A stretch of DNA of 64,000 nucleotides from Nitratireductor kimnyeongensis. Lineage in GTDB: Bacteria; Pseudomonadota; Alphaproteobacteria; Rhizobiales; Rhizobiaceae. This document shows, piece after piece, positions 44,215-52,653 of the stretch (position 1 is the first letter of the stretch; every line of letters starts with the position of its first letter). A model generated the notes under the pieces. The model saw nothing but the letters and a program-made list of their open reading frames with translations. It ran no database searches and had not been told where the DNA came from. The stretch covers positions 2,307,001-2,371,000 of the forward strand of contig NZ_CP078143.1 of assembly GCF_019891395.1 (NCBI RefSeq), written 5' to 3'. Position numbers and translations under genes: made by a program.

Positions 44215-44240
44215 CACCGGACCGCTGGCGCAGTCCGGTG
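44215..44240 (-). promoter_or_regulatory. Intercistronic hairpin between dctP and dctQ
   Basis: Arms CACCGGAC (44215-44222) and GTCCGGTG (44233-44240) form a perfect 8-bp stem. On the minus strand a mixed, moderately T-rich stretch follows. It sits just after the dctP stop (44252) and probably limits read-through or protects dctP mRNA. Confidence 0.55.
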
Positions 44241-44251
44241 CTGATGGCAGA

Positions 44252-45256
44252 CTATTGCCCGCGGGTGGCGGAGATGTTTTCACGCACGGTCTCGATCCTG
44301 TCGGCACCCCAGCGTTCGGCAAGGGCGGCAAAGACGGCCTCGGTTGTCGCCTCGGCAAACGCCTCGCGGTCCGGATCATCAACGATGGAGATGTCGGCGG
44401 TCTCTGCGATTTCCTTCAGCATGTTCTCTTCTGCGCGCTGCTGAAGCAGTGTCATCTTGGCAGAAGCTGCGCCAACCTCTTCCAGAATGATCCGCTGATG
44501 GCGTGGATCGAGCTTCGCCATGGAGTCCTTGTTCATCAGGATCAGATTGTTCTGAAGCATGTGACGCGACATCACGATGTAGCTCTGAACCTCGTAGAAT
44601 TTCCGGGCGTAGATGGTGGGAATGGGGTTTTCCTGACCGTCGACTGTCCCCTGCTGCAGAGCCGTGTAGACATCGCTGAAGGGAATGGGCGTCGGTGCGG
44701 CGCCGATCCCCCGGATCATTTCCACCCAGACCGGGGATTCTGGAACCCTGATCTTCAGGCCGGCCATGTCTTCAGGCGTGCGCACCGGCTTTTCCGAAAG
44801 CGTGAAATTGCGCCAGCCCCAGTACCAGATCTTGGTGAGCGGAATGATGTTGTGTTTTTCTTCCAACTCGTCGAAGGCCGGCTGCATGGCAGCCCCGGAA
44901 ATCACCGCTTCCGCCTCGAGCCAGTTCTGCCAGAGAAACGGCGCGCTCGGGATCTCCATCGCCGGCACCAGCGTGCTGGTTGCCGCCATTGAGGCCGCCG
45001 TCATGTCCAGAACGCCGTCCCGCAATTGCTGAACCATCTCGGTTTCCTTACCGAGCTGTTCGCCCGGGAATACCTGAATGGTCACCTCTCCATTCGTCCG
45101 CTCGGCGATCCGTGCGACGAACTCGTCATAAAGTTTGCTGGAGATTTCACCCGCGACGTTGGGATGGCCGAAGCGCAATACCGTCTCGGCATGAGCTCCC
45201 GTCGCCAACAGCATCGTGGCTGCCACGCAGGCTCGAATTGTACTTTTCCACATCAT
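44252..45256 (-). CDS. dctP: TRAP transporter substrate-binding protein (DctP-type)
   Basis: A 334-residue periplasmic binding protein with a signal peptide ending at GAHAET. VLRFGHPNVAGEISSKLYDE starts the mature domain. MAGLKIRVPESPVWVEMIRG holds the ligand arginine, and ALQQGTVDGQENPIPTIYAR is the DctP block. Two ATG codons (45256, 45253) follow GGGAGGGG; the first is used here. It is the first gene of a minus-strand dctPQM operon. Confidence 0.93.
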   Translation of the reverse strand: MMWKSTIRACVAATMLLATGAHAETVLRFGHPNVAGEISSKLYDEFVARIAERTNGEVTIQVFPGEQLGKETEMVQQLRDGVLDMTAASMAATSTLVPAMEIPSAPFLWQNWLEAEAVISGAAMQPAFDELEEKHNIIPLTKIWYWGWRNFTLSEKPVRTPEDMAGLKIRVPESPVWVEMIRGIGAAPTPIPFSDVYTALQQGTVDGQENPIPTIYARKFYEVQSYIVMSRHMLQNNLILMNKDSMAKLDPRHQRIILEEVGAASAKMTLLQQRAEENMLKEIAETADISIVDDPDREAFAEATTEAVFAALAERWGADRIETVRENISATRGQ

Positions 45257-45922
45257 CTACCCCTCCCGTTTGTGATGGTCTCTCTTGTTGATCAGCTTGG
45301 CAGGTACCATCCTTGCCCATACCAACCACGCCATCGAGCCTAAGCGAAAAAGCCCCTGAATCCATTGACCAGAGTAATGAAACGGAAGTCCGGATTTTTG
45401 TGCTCGGGATACAAACTCAGATCGATCAGGCCCGAGTCGGCAGCCTGTCAGCGCTTGAATGGCGGTATATGCGCGCTGGCGCACACACGTATTCCAACAT
45501 GCATCGAAGCCGCTTCCGCGACGAGTTCCTGAACGGGGTGATTTTCCACAACCCGTCAGAAATGCAAATCCTGATTGAGCGATGGAGGATTCAGTACAAC
45601 ACCAAGAGACCATTTAGGTCCTTGGTGATTTACTGCTCGCCAGTTTAGGAAAATATCGAGCTGATGGACCGAAGACCGGACACTCGCTAACAATCACATC
45701 GACCCTTCAAATGGGGCTGCTCAGTTGTCTGCAACCCTCGATTGACGACGTGTCCCGCGCTATCAACCGTAGCCAGCCTTCCGCGCCTCAGCGCAGTTCA
45801 TATTGCCGAAATCGCCCAAGTAGTTACATATATGATGTTTACATGATGCGGGATCGAAGCGGGGGAATTGCGATCGATGAAAAACCTGCTTAATTAGCGT
45901 TGATCAATAACGGTGAGGCGGC
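45257..45922. other. Intergenic region with IS3-family relic
   Basis: A 666-bp gap between the minus-strand dctP and the plus-strand TetR gene. Apart from the transposase relic at 45508-45690, no gene is supported. The final 100 bp, with AT-rich stretches around 45820-45850, probably hold the TetR-gene promoter. Confidence 0.4.
45508..45690 (+). pseudogene. IS3-family transposase (OrfB) C-terminal relic
   Basis: SRFRDEFLNGVIFHNPSEMQ followed by ILIERWRIQYNTKRPFRSL is the C-terminal end of an IS3-family DDE transposase. After YCSPV an in-frame stop occurs (about 45646), yet homologous-looking sequence (ENIELMDRRPDTR) continues to about 45690. The DDE core and N-terminus are missing. This is a decayed fragment, not a functional element. 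Confidence 0.75.
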
Positions 45923-46609
45923 ATGGAGGAATCGGCAAAATCAGCCAAAGGTGCAGCGCAGGCGCAGCCTTCTGGAAGAAAACGCAAGCGACTTTCGCCC
46001 GACGAGCGGCGAACACAAATTGTGAACAAGGCCATCGAGTTTTTTGCTGAGGTCGGATTCGAGAGCTCTACACGCGCTCTCGCGGAACGCCTCAATATCA
46101 CTCAACCTCTTCTTTACCGCTACTTTCCCTCGAAAGAGGATCTGATAGCGGAGGTCTATGAGCAGGTTTACGTCAATCGCTGGCAACCTGAGTGGTCTGA
46201 GGTGATCTCGGATCGGTCGCGGTCGCTTCAGGATCGATTGAACACCTTTTATGGCATCTACACGGATGCGATTTTTGATCGCAAATGGATGCGCATTTAC
46301 CTGTTTGCGGGCTTGCGCGGCGTGGATATCAATCGCCGCTATATGCTTATGGTCCGGACCAACATCATACTACCTGTGATTGCTGAAGCGCGACATGAGC
46401 TAGGGGCCCCGCCCAGCCCCTGCACCGAACGCGAGATTGATTTCGCCTGGGCATTACACGGCGGAATATTCTATTTTGGGATCCGCAAGCTCATCTACGA
46501 CAATTGCGGGGATTCTGATATGGATCTGATGATCCAGGACAGCGTCGCAGCACTCCTTCTCGGTCTGAACCGGATCTTCCAACGCACCGGAACCGCAGCC
46601 AACCGGTAG
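45923..46609 (+). CDS. TetR-family transcriptional regulator
   Basis: A 228-residue regulator. A basic tail (GRKRKRLSPDERRTQIVNKA) leads into the TetR helix-turn-helix at about 45-75: STRALAERLNITQPLLYRYF, then PSKEDLIAEVYEQV. A C-terminal effector domain follows, ending near LNRIFQRTG. GGAGG-like spacing is weak before ATG 45923. It lies upstream of the DctQM genes at 47360 and may control them, but a 750-bp gap separates them. Confidence 0.9.
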   Translation: MEESAKSAKGAAQAQPSGRKRKRLSPDERRTQIVNKAIEFFAEVGFESSTRALAERLNITQPLLYRYFPSKEDLIAEVYEQVYVNRWQPEWSEVISDRSRSLQDRLNTFYGIYTDAIFDRKWMRIYLFAGLRGVDINRRYMLMVRTNIILPVIAEARHELGAPPSPCTEREIDFAWALHGGIFYFGIRKLIYDNCGDSDMDLMIQDSVAALLLGLNRIFQRTGTAANR

Positions 46610-46626
46610 CCTTGCGCAAAACTGCG

Positions 46627-46654
46627 CCAAGGCGGCGAACTCGCGCCGCCTTGG
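46627..46654 (+). terminator. GC-rich hairpin after TetR gene
   Basis: CCAAGGCGGCG (46627-46637) and CGCCGCCTTGG (46644-46654) form a perfect 11-bp stem with a 6-base loop, 18 bp after the TetR stop. No T-run follows, so it may need Rho or simply protect the message. Confidence 0.6.
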
Positions 46655-47206
46655 AGGACAATCTTCAGGACGAAAGGCAAGCAAACGCTTGCTGCAGTTT
46701 ATTAAATCGCACTAGCACATCGATACATCGCTTTCCGCTGCTTGCGACGGAAAATTGGCGTCTCCTGCGTCTGGCCCTGCGTGAAGGCGGTATCGTCAGC
46801 TTGTTCCCGCTTGAGACACTGATGCTCGATTTCGGGTACCCACGACCCGCCATGTGCCCTGCCGCCGCCGCCGCTTACCAAAACGGTTTATCTTTTGAAA
46901 GAATGGGCCGACTTCACGTCGGATTAAGCCGTTCCCATCGCGATAAATGAGCTTGTCTGGAATTGTTTTTTTGCCCGTCGATCCGGCGTTCACGCAAGCT
47001 TAAGCTCCGTGCCCAATGGGAGGCAAACGACAGACCTACGCGCTGATGCGCATTGAGGCAGCGGCAATTTTCTCAGAAAAGCATGTCAGGATGCAGTGAG
47101 GCGACGCTCCGAGGTCTTTCGGGTCCCTTCCCAGGCGGTGCCAAAGACCTGCGATGTAGAGAGCCAAAGCCCCACGGATGCTGCCCTCCAGATCCGAAAA
47201 ATTATT

Positions 47207-47218
47207 TATCGATCGATA
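47207..47218. repeat. 12-bp palindrome TATCGATCGATA
   Basis: A perfect palindrome about 140 bp upstream of the DctQ start. A shorter TATCGATA copy lies at 47284-47291. Both are candidate operators, perhaps for the TetR regulator upstream. Confidence 0.5.
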
Positions 47219-47359
47219 TTTACGGCAATTGCGATACCTTTCCGCGCAGAGTGTTTCGGAAAATCGCAGTAGCCTTATTGATCTATCGATAATTAATTGT
47301 TGACTGTGCAAGCACCTGTGCGGCAACATAGGTAGCGAACTCGACGATGGGAGGCGGCT

Positions 47360-47881
47360 GTGTTCAGACATCAACTCAAGGGCGCTCAAGCGCTTCACAA
47401 TATCTCAGCGGCATGGACGCTTTTTCTGGCATTCCTGCTGGTCGCGGACGTGCTTGGACGAGCAATATTCTCGCAACCCGTGCCAGGCACAAAAGAACTC
47501 ATTCAAAATTCGATCGTGATGATCGCCTTCCTGCAGCTGCCTCTGGCGATCTACTCAGACAATATGCTGAGGACGTCGCTTCTTCTGGATGCCGTGCCTG
47601 TCGGAGCTCAACGGATTCTCAGAACCCTGGCATCGCTGGTCGCATGCGGTCTGTTCCTCGGAATTCTATGGGGCACCTGGCCCTCCTTCATTGATGCCTA
47701 TCACATCGGTGAGTACGAGGGAGAAGGGGCGCTACGCGTTCCGACGTGGCCTGTCCGAGGTGTGATCGGAGTCATGTCTGCAGTGGCGATAGTTGCATAT
47801 GCGCAGATGATTGTTCTCGATTGGTTGGATCGCGGATTGAGCGACGACGATGTAAGCGCAGCTGACCACCACGCCAGCTAA
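47360..47881 (+). CDS. TRAP transporter small permease (DctQ-type)
   Basis: A 173-residue four-helix membrane protein: VADVLGRAIFSQPVPGTKEL near 29-48 is the DctQ block, followed by hydrophobic segments near 50-70, 85-105 and 130-155. Its start is GTG 47360 behind GGGAGG. DctM follows 30 bp downstream. The matching binding protein is probably the one at 55593-56708. Confidence 0.88.
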   Translation: MFRHQLKGAQALHNISAAWTLFLAFLLVADVLGRAIFSQPVPGTKELIQNSIVMIAFLQLPLAIYSDNMLRTSLLLDAVPVGAQRILRTLASLVACGLFLGILWGTWPSFIDAYHIGEYEGEGALRVPTWPVRGVIGVMSAVAIVAYAQMIVLDWLDRGLSDDDVSAADHHAS

Positions 47882-47911
47882 TTCACAAAACAAAAACAGG
47901 GAGGAAGCATC

Positions 47912-49228
47912 ATGGGCTACGAGGTGGTTCTCTTAATGCTCGCGCTACTGATTGCGATGGTTGTACTTGGGGTGCACATCGCGATCGCATTGGCGAGTTG
48001 CTCGGCAATCGGCGTTTATCTCATGCTCGGCAATACGAGTGCCGCCGTCTCAATCCTATCCAACACCGCCTTTGATGCTGTCCGTAAGGACGTTTTTGCA
48101 GTGGTGCCTTTGTTCATTCTCATGGGGGATATCATCTGGCGCTCGGGGGCGGCAGGAGATCTCTACAGATCTTGCAACCGGGCGTTGCGGCATCTGCCGG
48201 GACGGCTTGCCATTGCGACCGTTGCGGGCAACACCATCTTCGCTGCCGTAACAGGTGTTTCGATCGCTGCAGCGGCCGCATTTTCGCGAATAGCATATCC
48301 TCAGATGAAAGCACTGGGATATTCTAGGAATTTTTCTCTGGGGGCTGTCGCCGGTTCCGCTTGCCTCGGGATGTTGATCCCGCCGTCCATTCTTCTGATC
48401 GTCTGGGCGATTCTTACAGAAATGAGCGTGGGCGCATTGTTCCTTGCAGGGATCGTCCCCGGGCTCCTGCTCGCTCTCTTGTTCGCCGGCTATATTATCA
48501 TCGCAGCACTGATGAGACCGGAAATCGCGCCGGCCTATGTAGAACCGCTGGAAAAACCCACGCCTGAGGAGCGTCGATCCGAATTGATCGGCGGCATCGG
48601 CATCACCGTGCTTATCATGGTGGTGATCGGCGGCATCTGGTTCGGAGTGTTCACGCCGACAGAAGCAGCTGGCGTCGGGGTTGTGGCTGCGCTTATTGTC
48701 GGGTTTGCCAAGGGCATGACCTTTCGCGAAACACTCGACACGCTTTACCAGGCGGGTAAGACAACCGCGCCTCTCATGTTTCTGCTGATTTCCGCCAGCA
48801 TGTATTCACGGCTTCTGGCCCTTGGCGGTGGCGTCAACTACATCCAGAGCCTGTTTCTGGACGCCAATATCGAACCATACATGGTTATAATGCTGATTGT
48901 GGCGATCTGGCTCGTGTTGGGAATGTTGATCGACAGCGTGTCCATAATCTTGCTGACGGTCCCGATCTTCGCACCGATAGCGGTGTCACTTGGCTATGAT
49001 CCGGTGGCCTTTGCCGTTTTCGGCATTCTCGTCGTCGAAGCGGGACTTCTCACGCCTCCTTTCGGCCTGATCGTTTATACGGTGAAGGGCGCGGTTCCCG
49101 ATCCAACGGTCACTCTTGGAATGGCATTCAAGGGCGCCGTGCCATATTTTCTCCTGATCCTGTTGGCCGCAGCTATCGTCTTGGTGGTGCCAACGCTTGC
49201 TACATGGCTGCCCTCCATCGCCCTGTAA
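47912..49228 (+). CDS. TRAP transporter large permease (DctM-type)
   Basis: A 438-residue DctM. Typical blocks are VFAVVPLFILMGDIIWRSGA, GNTIFAAVTGVSIAAAAAFS, LIPPSILLIVWAILTEMSVG and LTPPFGLIVYTVKGAVPDPT. GGGAGG precedes ATG 47912. A strong bidirectional terminator ends the unit at 49339-49368. Confidence 0.93.
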   Translation: MGYEVVLLMLALLIAMVVLGVHIAIALASCSAIGVYLMLGNTSAAVSILSNTAFDAVRKDVFAVVPLFILMGDIIWRSGAAGDLYRSCNRALRHLPGRLAIATVAGNTIFAAVTGVSIAAAAAFSRIAYPQMKALGYSRNFSLGAVAGSACLGMLIPPSILLIVWAILTEMSVGALFLAGIVPGLLLALLFAGYIIIAALMRPEIAPAYVEPLEKPTPEERRSELIGGIGITVLIMVVIGGIWFGVFTPTEAAGVGVVAALIVGFAKGMTFRETLDTLYQAGKTTAPLMFLLISASMYSRLLALGGGVNYIQSLFLDANIEPYMVIMLIVAIWLVLGMLIDSVSIILLTVPIFAPIAVSLGYDPVAFAVFGILVVEAGLLTPPFGLIVYTVKGAVPDPTVTLGMAFKGAVPYFLLILLAAAIVLVVPTLATWLPSIAL

Positions 49229-49338
49229 GGACGCGTGGGGGTGATTGACCGGGCATGAAAAGATAATTCTATGTCCGGCAATCCGGCCTAGGCGTCGCTC
49301 TGATAATTTGGCAGAAGAGAAATTTCTATAAGGACTAA

Positions 49339-49368
49339 AAAAACGCGGGAGTCGACGCCCGCGTTTTT
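49339..49368. terminator. Bidirectional intrinsic terminator
   Basis: AAAAACGCGGG (49339-49349) and CCCGCGTTTTT (49358-49368) form a perfect 11-bp stem with A- and T-tracts, so it works on both strands. It separates the plus-strand DctM gene from the minus-strand OsmC gene ending at 49395. Confidence 0.92.
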
Positions 49369-49394
49369 CAGTTCTGTAGGGTGAGAAAAAGTGG

Positions 49395-49931
49395 CTAGTC
49401 CATTTCGCAGACGACCCACTCGCCCTCGTGCTTGAGGCGATGAACCAGATTTATCGAGAGGATCTGCTCAGCGAAACACCCCTTTGCTGCGGCTCTGACA
49501 AGGCGTTTTTGAGCCTCCAGGGAGGAGTCTGTCACGAACTCGATATCCAGGACAAACCTATTGGGATGCGCCACATAGGGATCCTGACCGTTCCTCTGTG
49601 CATACCACTCAAATTTGGCCCTGGTCTGCAACCCGCTGACCTGCACACCGCATTGGCGAGCGAAAGTGCGCAGTTGCGTCATGAAACAGGTCACCACGCC
49701 TGCAGTGAACAGAGCCAGTGGTTTGGGAGCTGTTTCGTCACCACCGTGGAACTTCCCCTCGTCACTCGCGAGATCCCATTGCTGGAGCCGTTCCGGTTCG
49801 ACCATTCCGACCTTGACGTCGTTTCTCCGTTTGCCGGATGAGTATCCCTCCAGCTCAAAGCTGACCGGAAACCGGCCTGTGAGCGTTGTGCCGTTTGCCT
49901 CCACATATTTCGGTCGCACAGTTTCGTTCAT
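49395..49931 (-). CDS. OsmC family protein
   Basis: A 178-residue OsmC/Ohr-fold protein. Both family cysteines are present: Cys82 in GVVTCFMTQLRTF and Cys152 in AAKGCFAEQI. GKFHGGDETAPKPLALFTAG precedes the first. OsmC proteins are thiol peroxidases or related thiol enzymes. A second, shorter OsmC lies at 54831-55319 in the same cluster, with a closely similar pattern. It is divergent from the broken LysR gene. Confidence 0.88.
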   Translation of the reverse strand: MNETVRPKYVEANGTTLTGRFPVSFELEGYSSGKRRNDVKVGMVEPERLQQWDLASDEGKFHGGDETAPKPLALFTAGVVTCFMTQLRTFARQCGVQVSGLQTRAKFEWYAQRNGQDPYVAHPNRFVLDIEFVTDSSLEAQKRLVRAAAKGCFAEQILSINLVHRLKHEGEWVVCEMD

Positions 49932-50117
49932 TCAATGATCCTCCATACTTTGCAGTTTTGCCTCTGTTCATAGCGGCATGATGGGAGGATAGCGGGGCTA
50001 CCATCATCGGAAAAATGCAAACAGGCTATCGCAGTGATGCATTTTTCGTATGATTGTGCGTTTCCATCGGGCAATCTCCGCATCTGAAATTCGTTCCATG
50101 TGGCAAGGAGTTTAAGG

Positions 50118-51068
50118 ATGGATGCCGAGTCTTTGCGCTGTTTTCTTCGTATTGCGGAGCTGGGAAGCTTTGGCAAAGCCGCGCAGATACTGAGCCTCAC
50201 TCAGCCCACTCTCAGTCGACGCATCGCATTGCTGTAGCGCGAGTTGAATGCTCAACTTTTCGTTCGCCACCAGCGCGGGATCAGTCTCACGCAAGCAGGT
50301 CAGGCGCTGGGTAAGCGTGCTCTGGCTCTCGTTCGCCAACTGGAGGAATTGAAGGAGGATGTCGCCACACTTGATCGCGAGCCTAGTGGCAATGTGGCGA
50401 TCGGGTTGCCCCCGTCCTTGGCGTCCGTACTCAACGGGCCGCTGGTGGAAGAGTATCATCGGGCATTTCCGAAGGTCAGTCTGTTCGTTCATGAGGGGAT
50501 AAGCAACTTCGTCGGGGAAAAACTCATCGACGGCGAACTGGACCTGGCTCTGATGTTCTCCACGCGCGCACACTTGAGGAACACTTCGGTGAAGGTCCTC
50601 GCTACAGAGCCGATGGTGCTAGCAAGCGCTCTCCCCTATGCGCCCTCCAAGGTTCTGTTGAGCATGTCCGATTTGTCCAATGTGCCGCTCGTTCTATACA
50701 GATTGCCAAACCATATAAGATGGCGCGTGGACGTGGCCTTCCAACAGTTGGGCCTTCAGCCCTGCGTCGCCACCGAAACAAATACGCTTTCGATGTTGCT
50801 GGAGCTTGCGAGAAGGGGGGTCGGAGCAGCGATCCTGCCGAGATCGGCAGTAGAGCAGGACGTTTCGCAGAACTTGTTGAGCGCTGTTCCAATTCGCGGC
50901 ATGTCCATCGACTGGGCACTTGCGGTTTCTCGGGACCGAGCGCACTCGCCAGCCGTTCAGATGCTTGTTCGGAACGTTGAAGAACTCGTTCTCAAGCAGA
51001 TCAGAACGGGAAAATGGCAGGCAAGGTCGCAGTTGACATCCAGAGAGGAAGGTTCTGCTTCAAACTGA
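50118..51068 (+). pseudogene. LysR-family regulator with in-frame amber codon
   Basis: A full LysR regulator can be read from ATG 50118, seven bases after AAGGAG: the HTH region MDAESLRCFLRIAELGSFGK, then AAQILSLTQPTLSRRIALL. At codon 40 (50235-50237) a TAG stops it. Reading continues in the same frame as RELNAQLFVRHQRGISLTQA, with an intact effector domain to 51068. The stop sits where LysR proteins have a glutamate (RLEEELG), so one GAG-to-TAG change explains it. Re-initiation downstream would give a protein lacking the DNA-binding helices. It is divergent from the first OsmC gene and precedes the cyclase/HisD genes. Confidence 0.85.
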
Positions 51069-51598
51069 GGGCTGGCAAGCACTGTGTTATTCGCGGTGCT
51101 CAGTGAGGAAACCTGCCGGCTGAGGCCATGTCAGCGTCCGATTTGTGTGCGATGTGGTCGTGCCGTTGCCGGAAGTATCAGATGTTCATTGTGTCGCGTA
51201 TGTCCGTCAGGTGCACCCCTGCGGACGGTTAGGCGGCCGTTGTTCGATGCCGGTGCCGAATTTTCGGTTGATCCCATTCTCGAGGAGCGAAGGCAATCTG
51301 CGTCCTGCCGGAGCGCTGCTGAAAGCCGTGACCGTTCCCTCTCCCGGATGCGCCGACATGAAGGGAGATTATTCGCTCATATCACTCTCTGGAGTGAGGA
51401 AGAGCCCCCCCTTTTCTTCATAGTTTTTGAGGTACAAGGCATAGGGATTCGTCATCTAACCATCTGAATAAAAAGAAGAAAAATTTCTTCCCTTGGTAGG
51501 CGTTGCGCACCTTGCGAAAAAAATCGTTGACAAGATAATGCCTTTAATTATCTTTCGATAAATAACGAAAAAAGCGCATATGGGTGAGGCGAATACCG
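51069..51598. other. Non-coding region upstream of the cyclase gene
   Basis: About 530 bp with no gene I can support. Towards its end are a TTGACA word at 51527-51532 and overlapping inverted repeats, GATAAT-N7-ATTATC (51534-51552) and TTATC-TTTC-GATAA (51548-51561). This looks like a promoter with an operator for the cyclase-dehydrogenase operon. Confidence 0.45.
51527..51561 (+). promoter_or_regulatory. Candidate promoter/operator of the cyclase operon
   Basis: TTGACA (51527-51532) is followed after 16 bp by TATCTT (51549-51554) as a possible -10. The spacer and -10 are covered by inverted repeats GATAAT/ATTATC and TTATC/GATAA. The overlap suits a repressor site. The regulator could be the TetR protein at 45923 or the damaged LysR. 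Confidence 0.45.
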
Positions 51599-52558
51599 AT
51601 GGCAAAGAATCTTTCCAGACAGGAAATCTACGACACTGCCAAAGAGCTCTCGAATTGGGGGCGTTGGGGGGACAATGACCAAATCGGCACGCTCAATAAC
51701 GTGACCGAGCAGGATGTCGTGGATGCTGCAAAACTGGTTCGGAAGGGCAAGGTGTTTGCGCTTGGTCTGGATCTGAAAGAACCGATTCAGTCTGGTCTTT
51801 TCGGTGGCCGCTGGAACCTCATCCATCAGATGCTCGCCACTGGCACGGATGCCGTGCAAGGCGTACAGGATGGGGATGGAAAGGCATATCTACGCTATGC
51901 GGATGATGCCATAAACCTCCCATGTCAGGGCTCGACGCAGTGGGACGCGCTTTGCCACATCTTCCTCGATGACAAGATGTACAATGGTTATCCGGCTACT
52001 GATGTGACGGTGAATGGTGCAAGCAGGCTTGGCATCGAGCATGTTCGCGACAAGATGGTCGGCCGCGGAGTGCTGCTTGATATCGCTCGATGGAAGGGTG
52101 TCGACAGCCTTGAAGACGGTTATGCGATTACGAATGCCGATCTTGACCAGTGCGCCGCCGCGCAGGGAGTGGAGATCAAGACAGGCGATTTCGTGATCAT
52201 CCGAACAGGCCACCAGGAGCGTTGCCTGGCTTCAGGTGATTGGACAGGTTACGCCGGCGGCGACGCGCCGGGCATGGCTTTTGAGACGGCACGTTGGATC
52301 CGCAATCGGGATATCGCAGCGATCTGTGCGGATACCTGGGGGTGCGAGGTTCGTCCGAACGAGACCGAAGAGGCCAACCAGCCCTGGCATTGGGTTGTGA
52401 TCCCTGCGATCGGAATATCCATGGGCGAGATCTTCTATGTGAAAGAGCTCGCAGAAGACTGTGCCGAGGACGGAGTCTACGAATTCTTCTTCTCAGCCCC
52501 GCCGTTGCACATACCCGGTGCCGCAGGATCTCCGATCAACCCACAAGCCATCAAATAG
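51599..52558 (+). CDS. Cyclase family hydrolase (kynurenine formamidase superfamily)
   Basis: A 319-residue metal hydrolase of the cyclase (PF04199-type) superfamily, which includes kynurenine formamidase and isatin hydrolase. The usual HxGTHxDxPxH block appears as GSTQWDALCH (111-120), retaining D116 and H120 but lacking the leading histidines. This variant is seen in the longer cyclase subgroup. GDFVIIRTGHQERCL (near 196) and AICADTWGCEV (near 238) are other family blocks. I chose ATG 51599 over GTG 51584. It starts a four-gene run with a HisD-like dehydrogenase, an SDR and an OsmC protein. Confidence 0.82.
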   Translation: MAKNLSRQEIYDTAKELSNWGRWGDNDQIGTLNNVTEQDVVDAAKLVRKGKVFALGLDLKEPIQSGLFGGRWNLIHQMLATGTDAVQGVQDGDGKAYLRYADDAINLPCQGSTQWDALCHIFLDDKMYNGYPATDVTVNGASRLGIEHVRDKMVGRGVLLDIARWKGVDSLEDGYAITNADLDQCAAAQGVEIKTGDFVIIRTGHQERCLASGDWTGYAGGDAPGMAFETARWIRNRDIAAICADTWGCEVRPNETEEANQPWHWVVIPAIGISMGEIFYVKELAEDCAEDGVYEFFFSAPPLHIPGAAGSPINPQAIK

Positions 52559-52653
52559 CAATTCGATAGCCGTGTTTCGGGGCAGCTCCAGGAGAAATGG
52601 GGTCGCACAAATCAGCGAAAATTCCACGGCATCACGAGGAGGAGTAGAACAGT

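Larger units (their letters stand above)
46610..47359. other. Long non-coding region before DctQM
   Basis: A 750-bp gap without a supported gene. It starts with a hairpin at 46627-46654. Later it contains TATCGATCGATA, a 12-bp palindrome at 47207-47218, and TATCGATA at 47284-47291. The latter is just before a TTGACT -35-like word at 47300-47305. GGGAGG near 47348 is the ribosome-binding site of the next gene. Short open frames here look unrelated to known families. Confidence 0.45.

Noticed and set aside
46612..46950. 112-codon open frame after the TetR gene
   Set aside because: It begins in the hairpin after the TetR gene; its translation is compositionally mixed and matches no family I recognise.
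51084..51467. 127-codon open frame before the cyclase gene
   Set aside because: No start signal or domain; it could be a relic of an old gene, but nothing supports a specific call.
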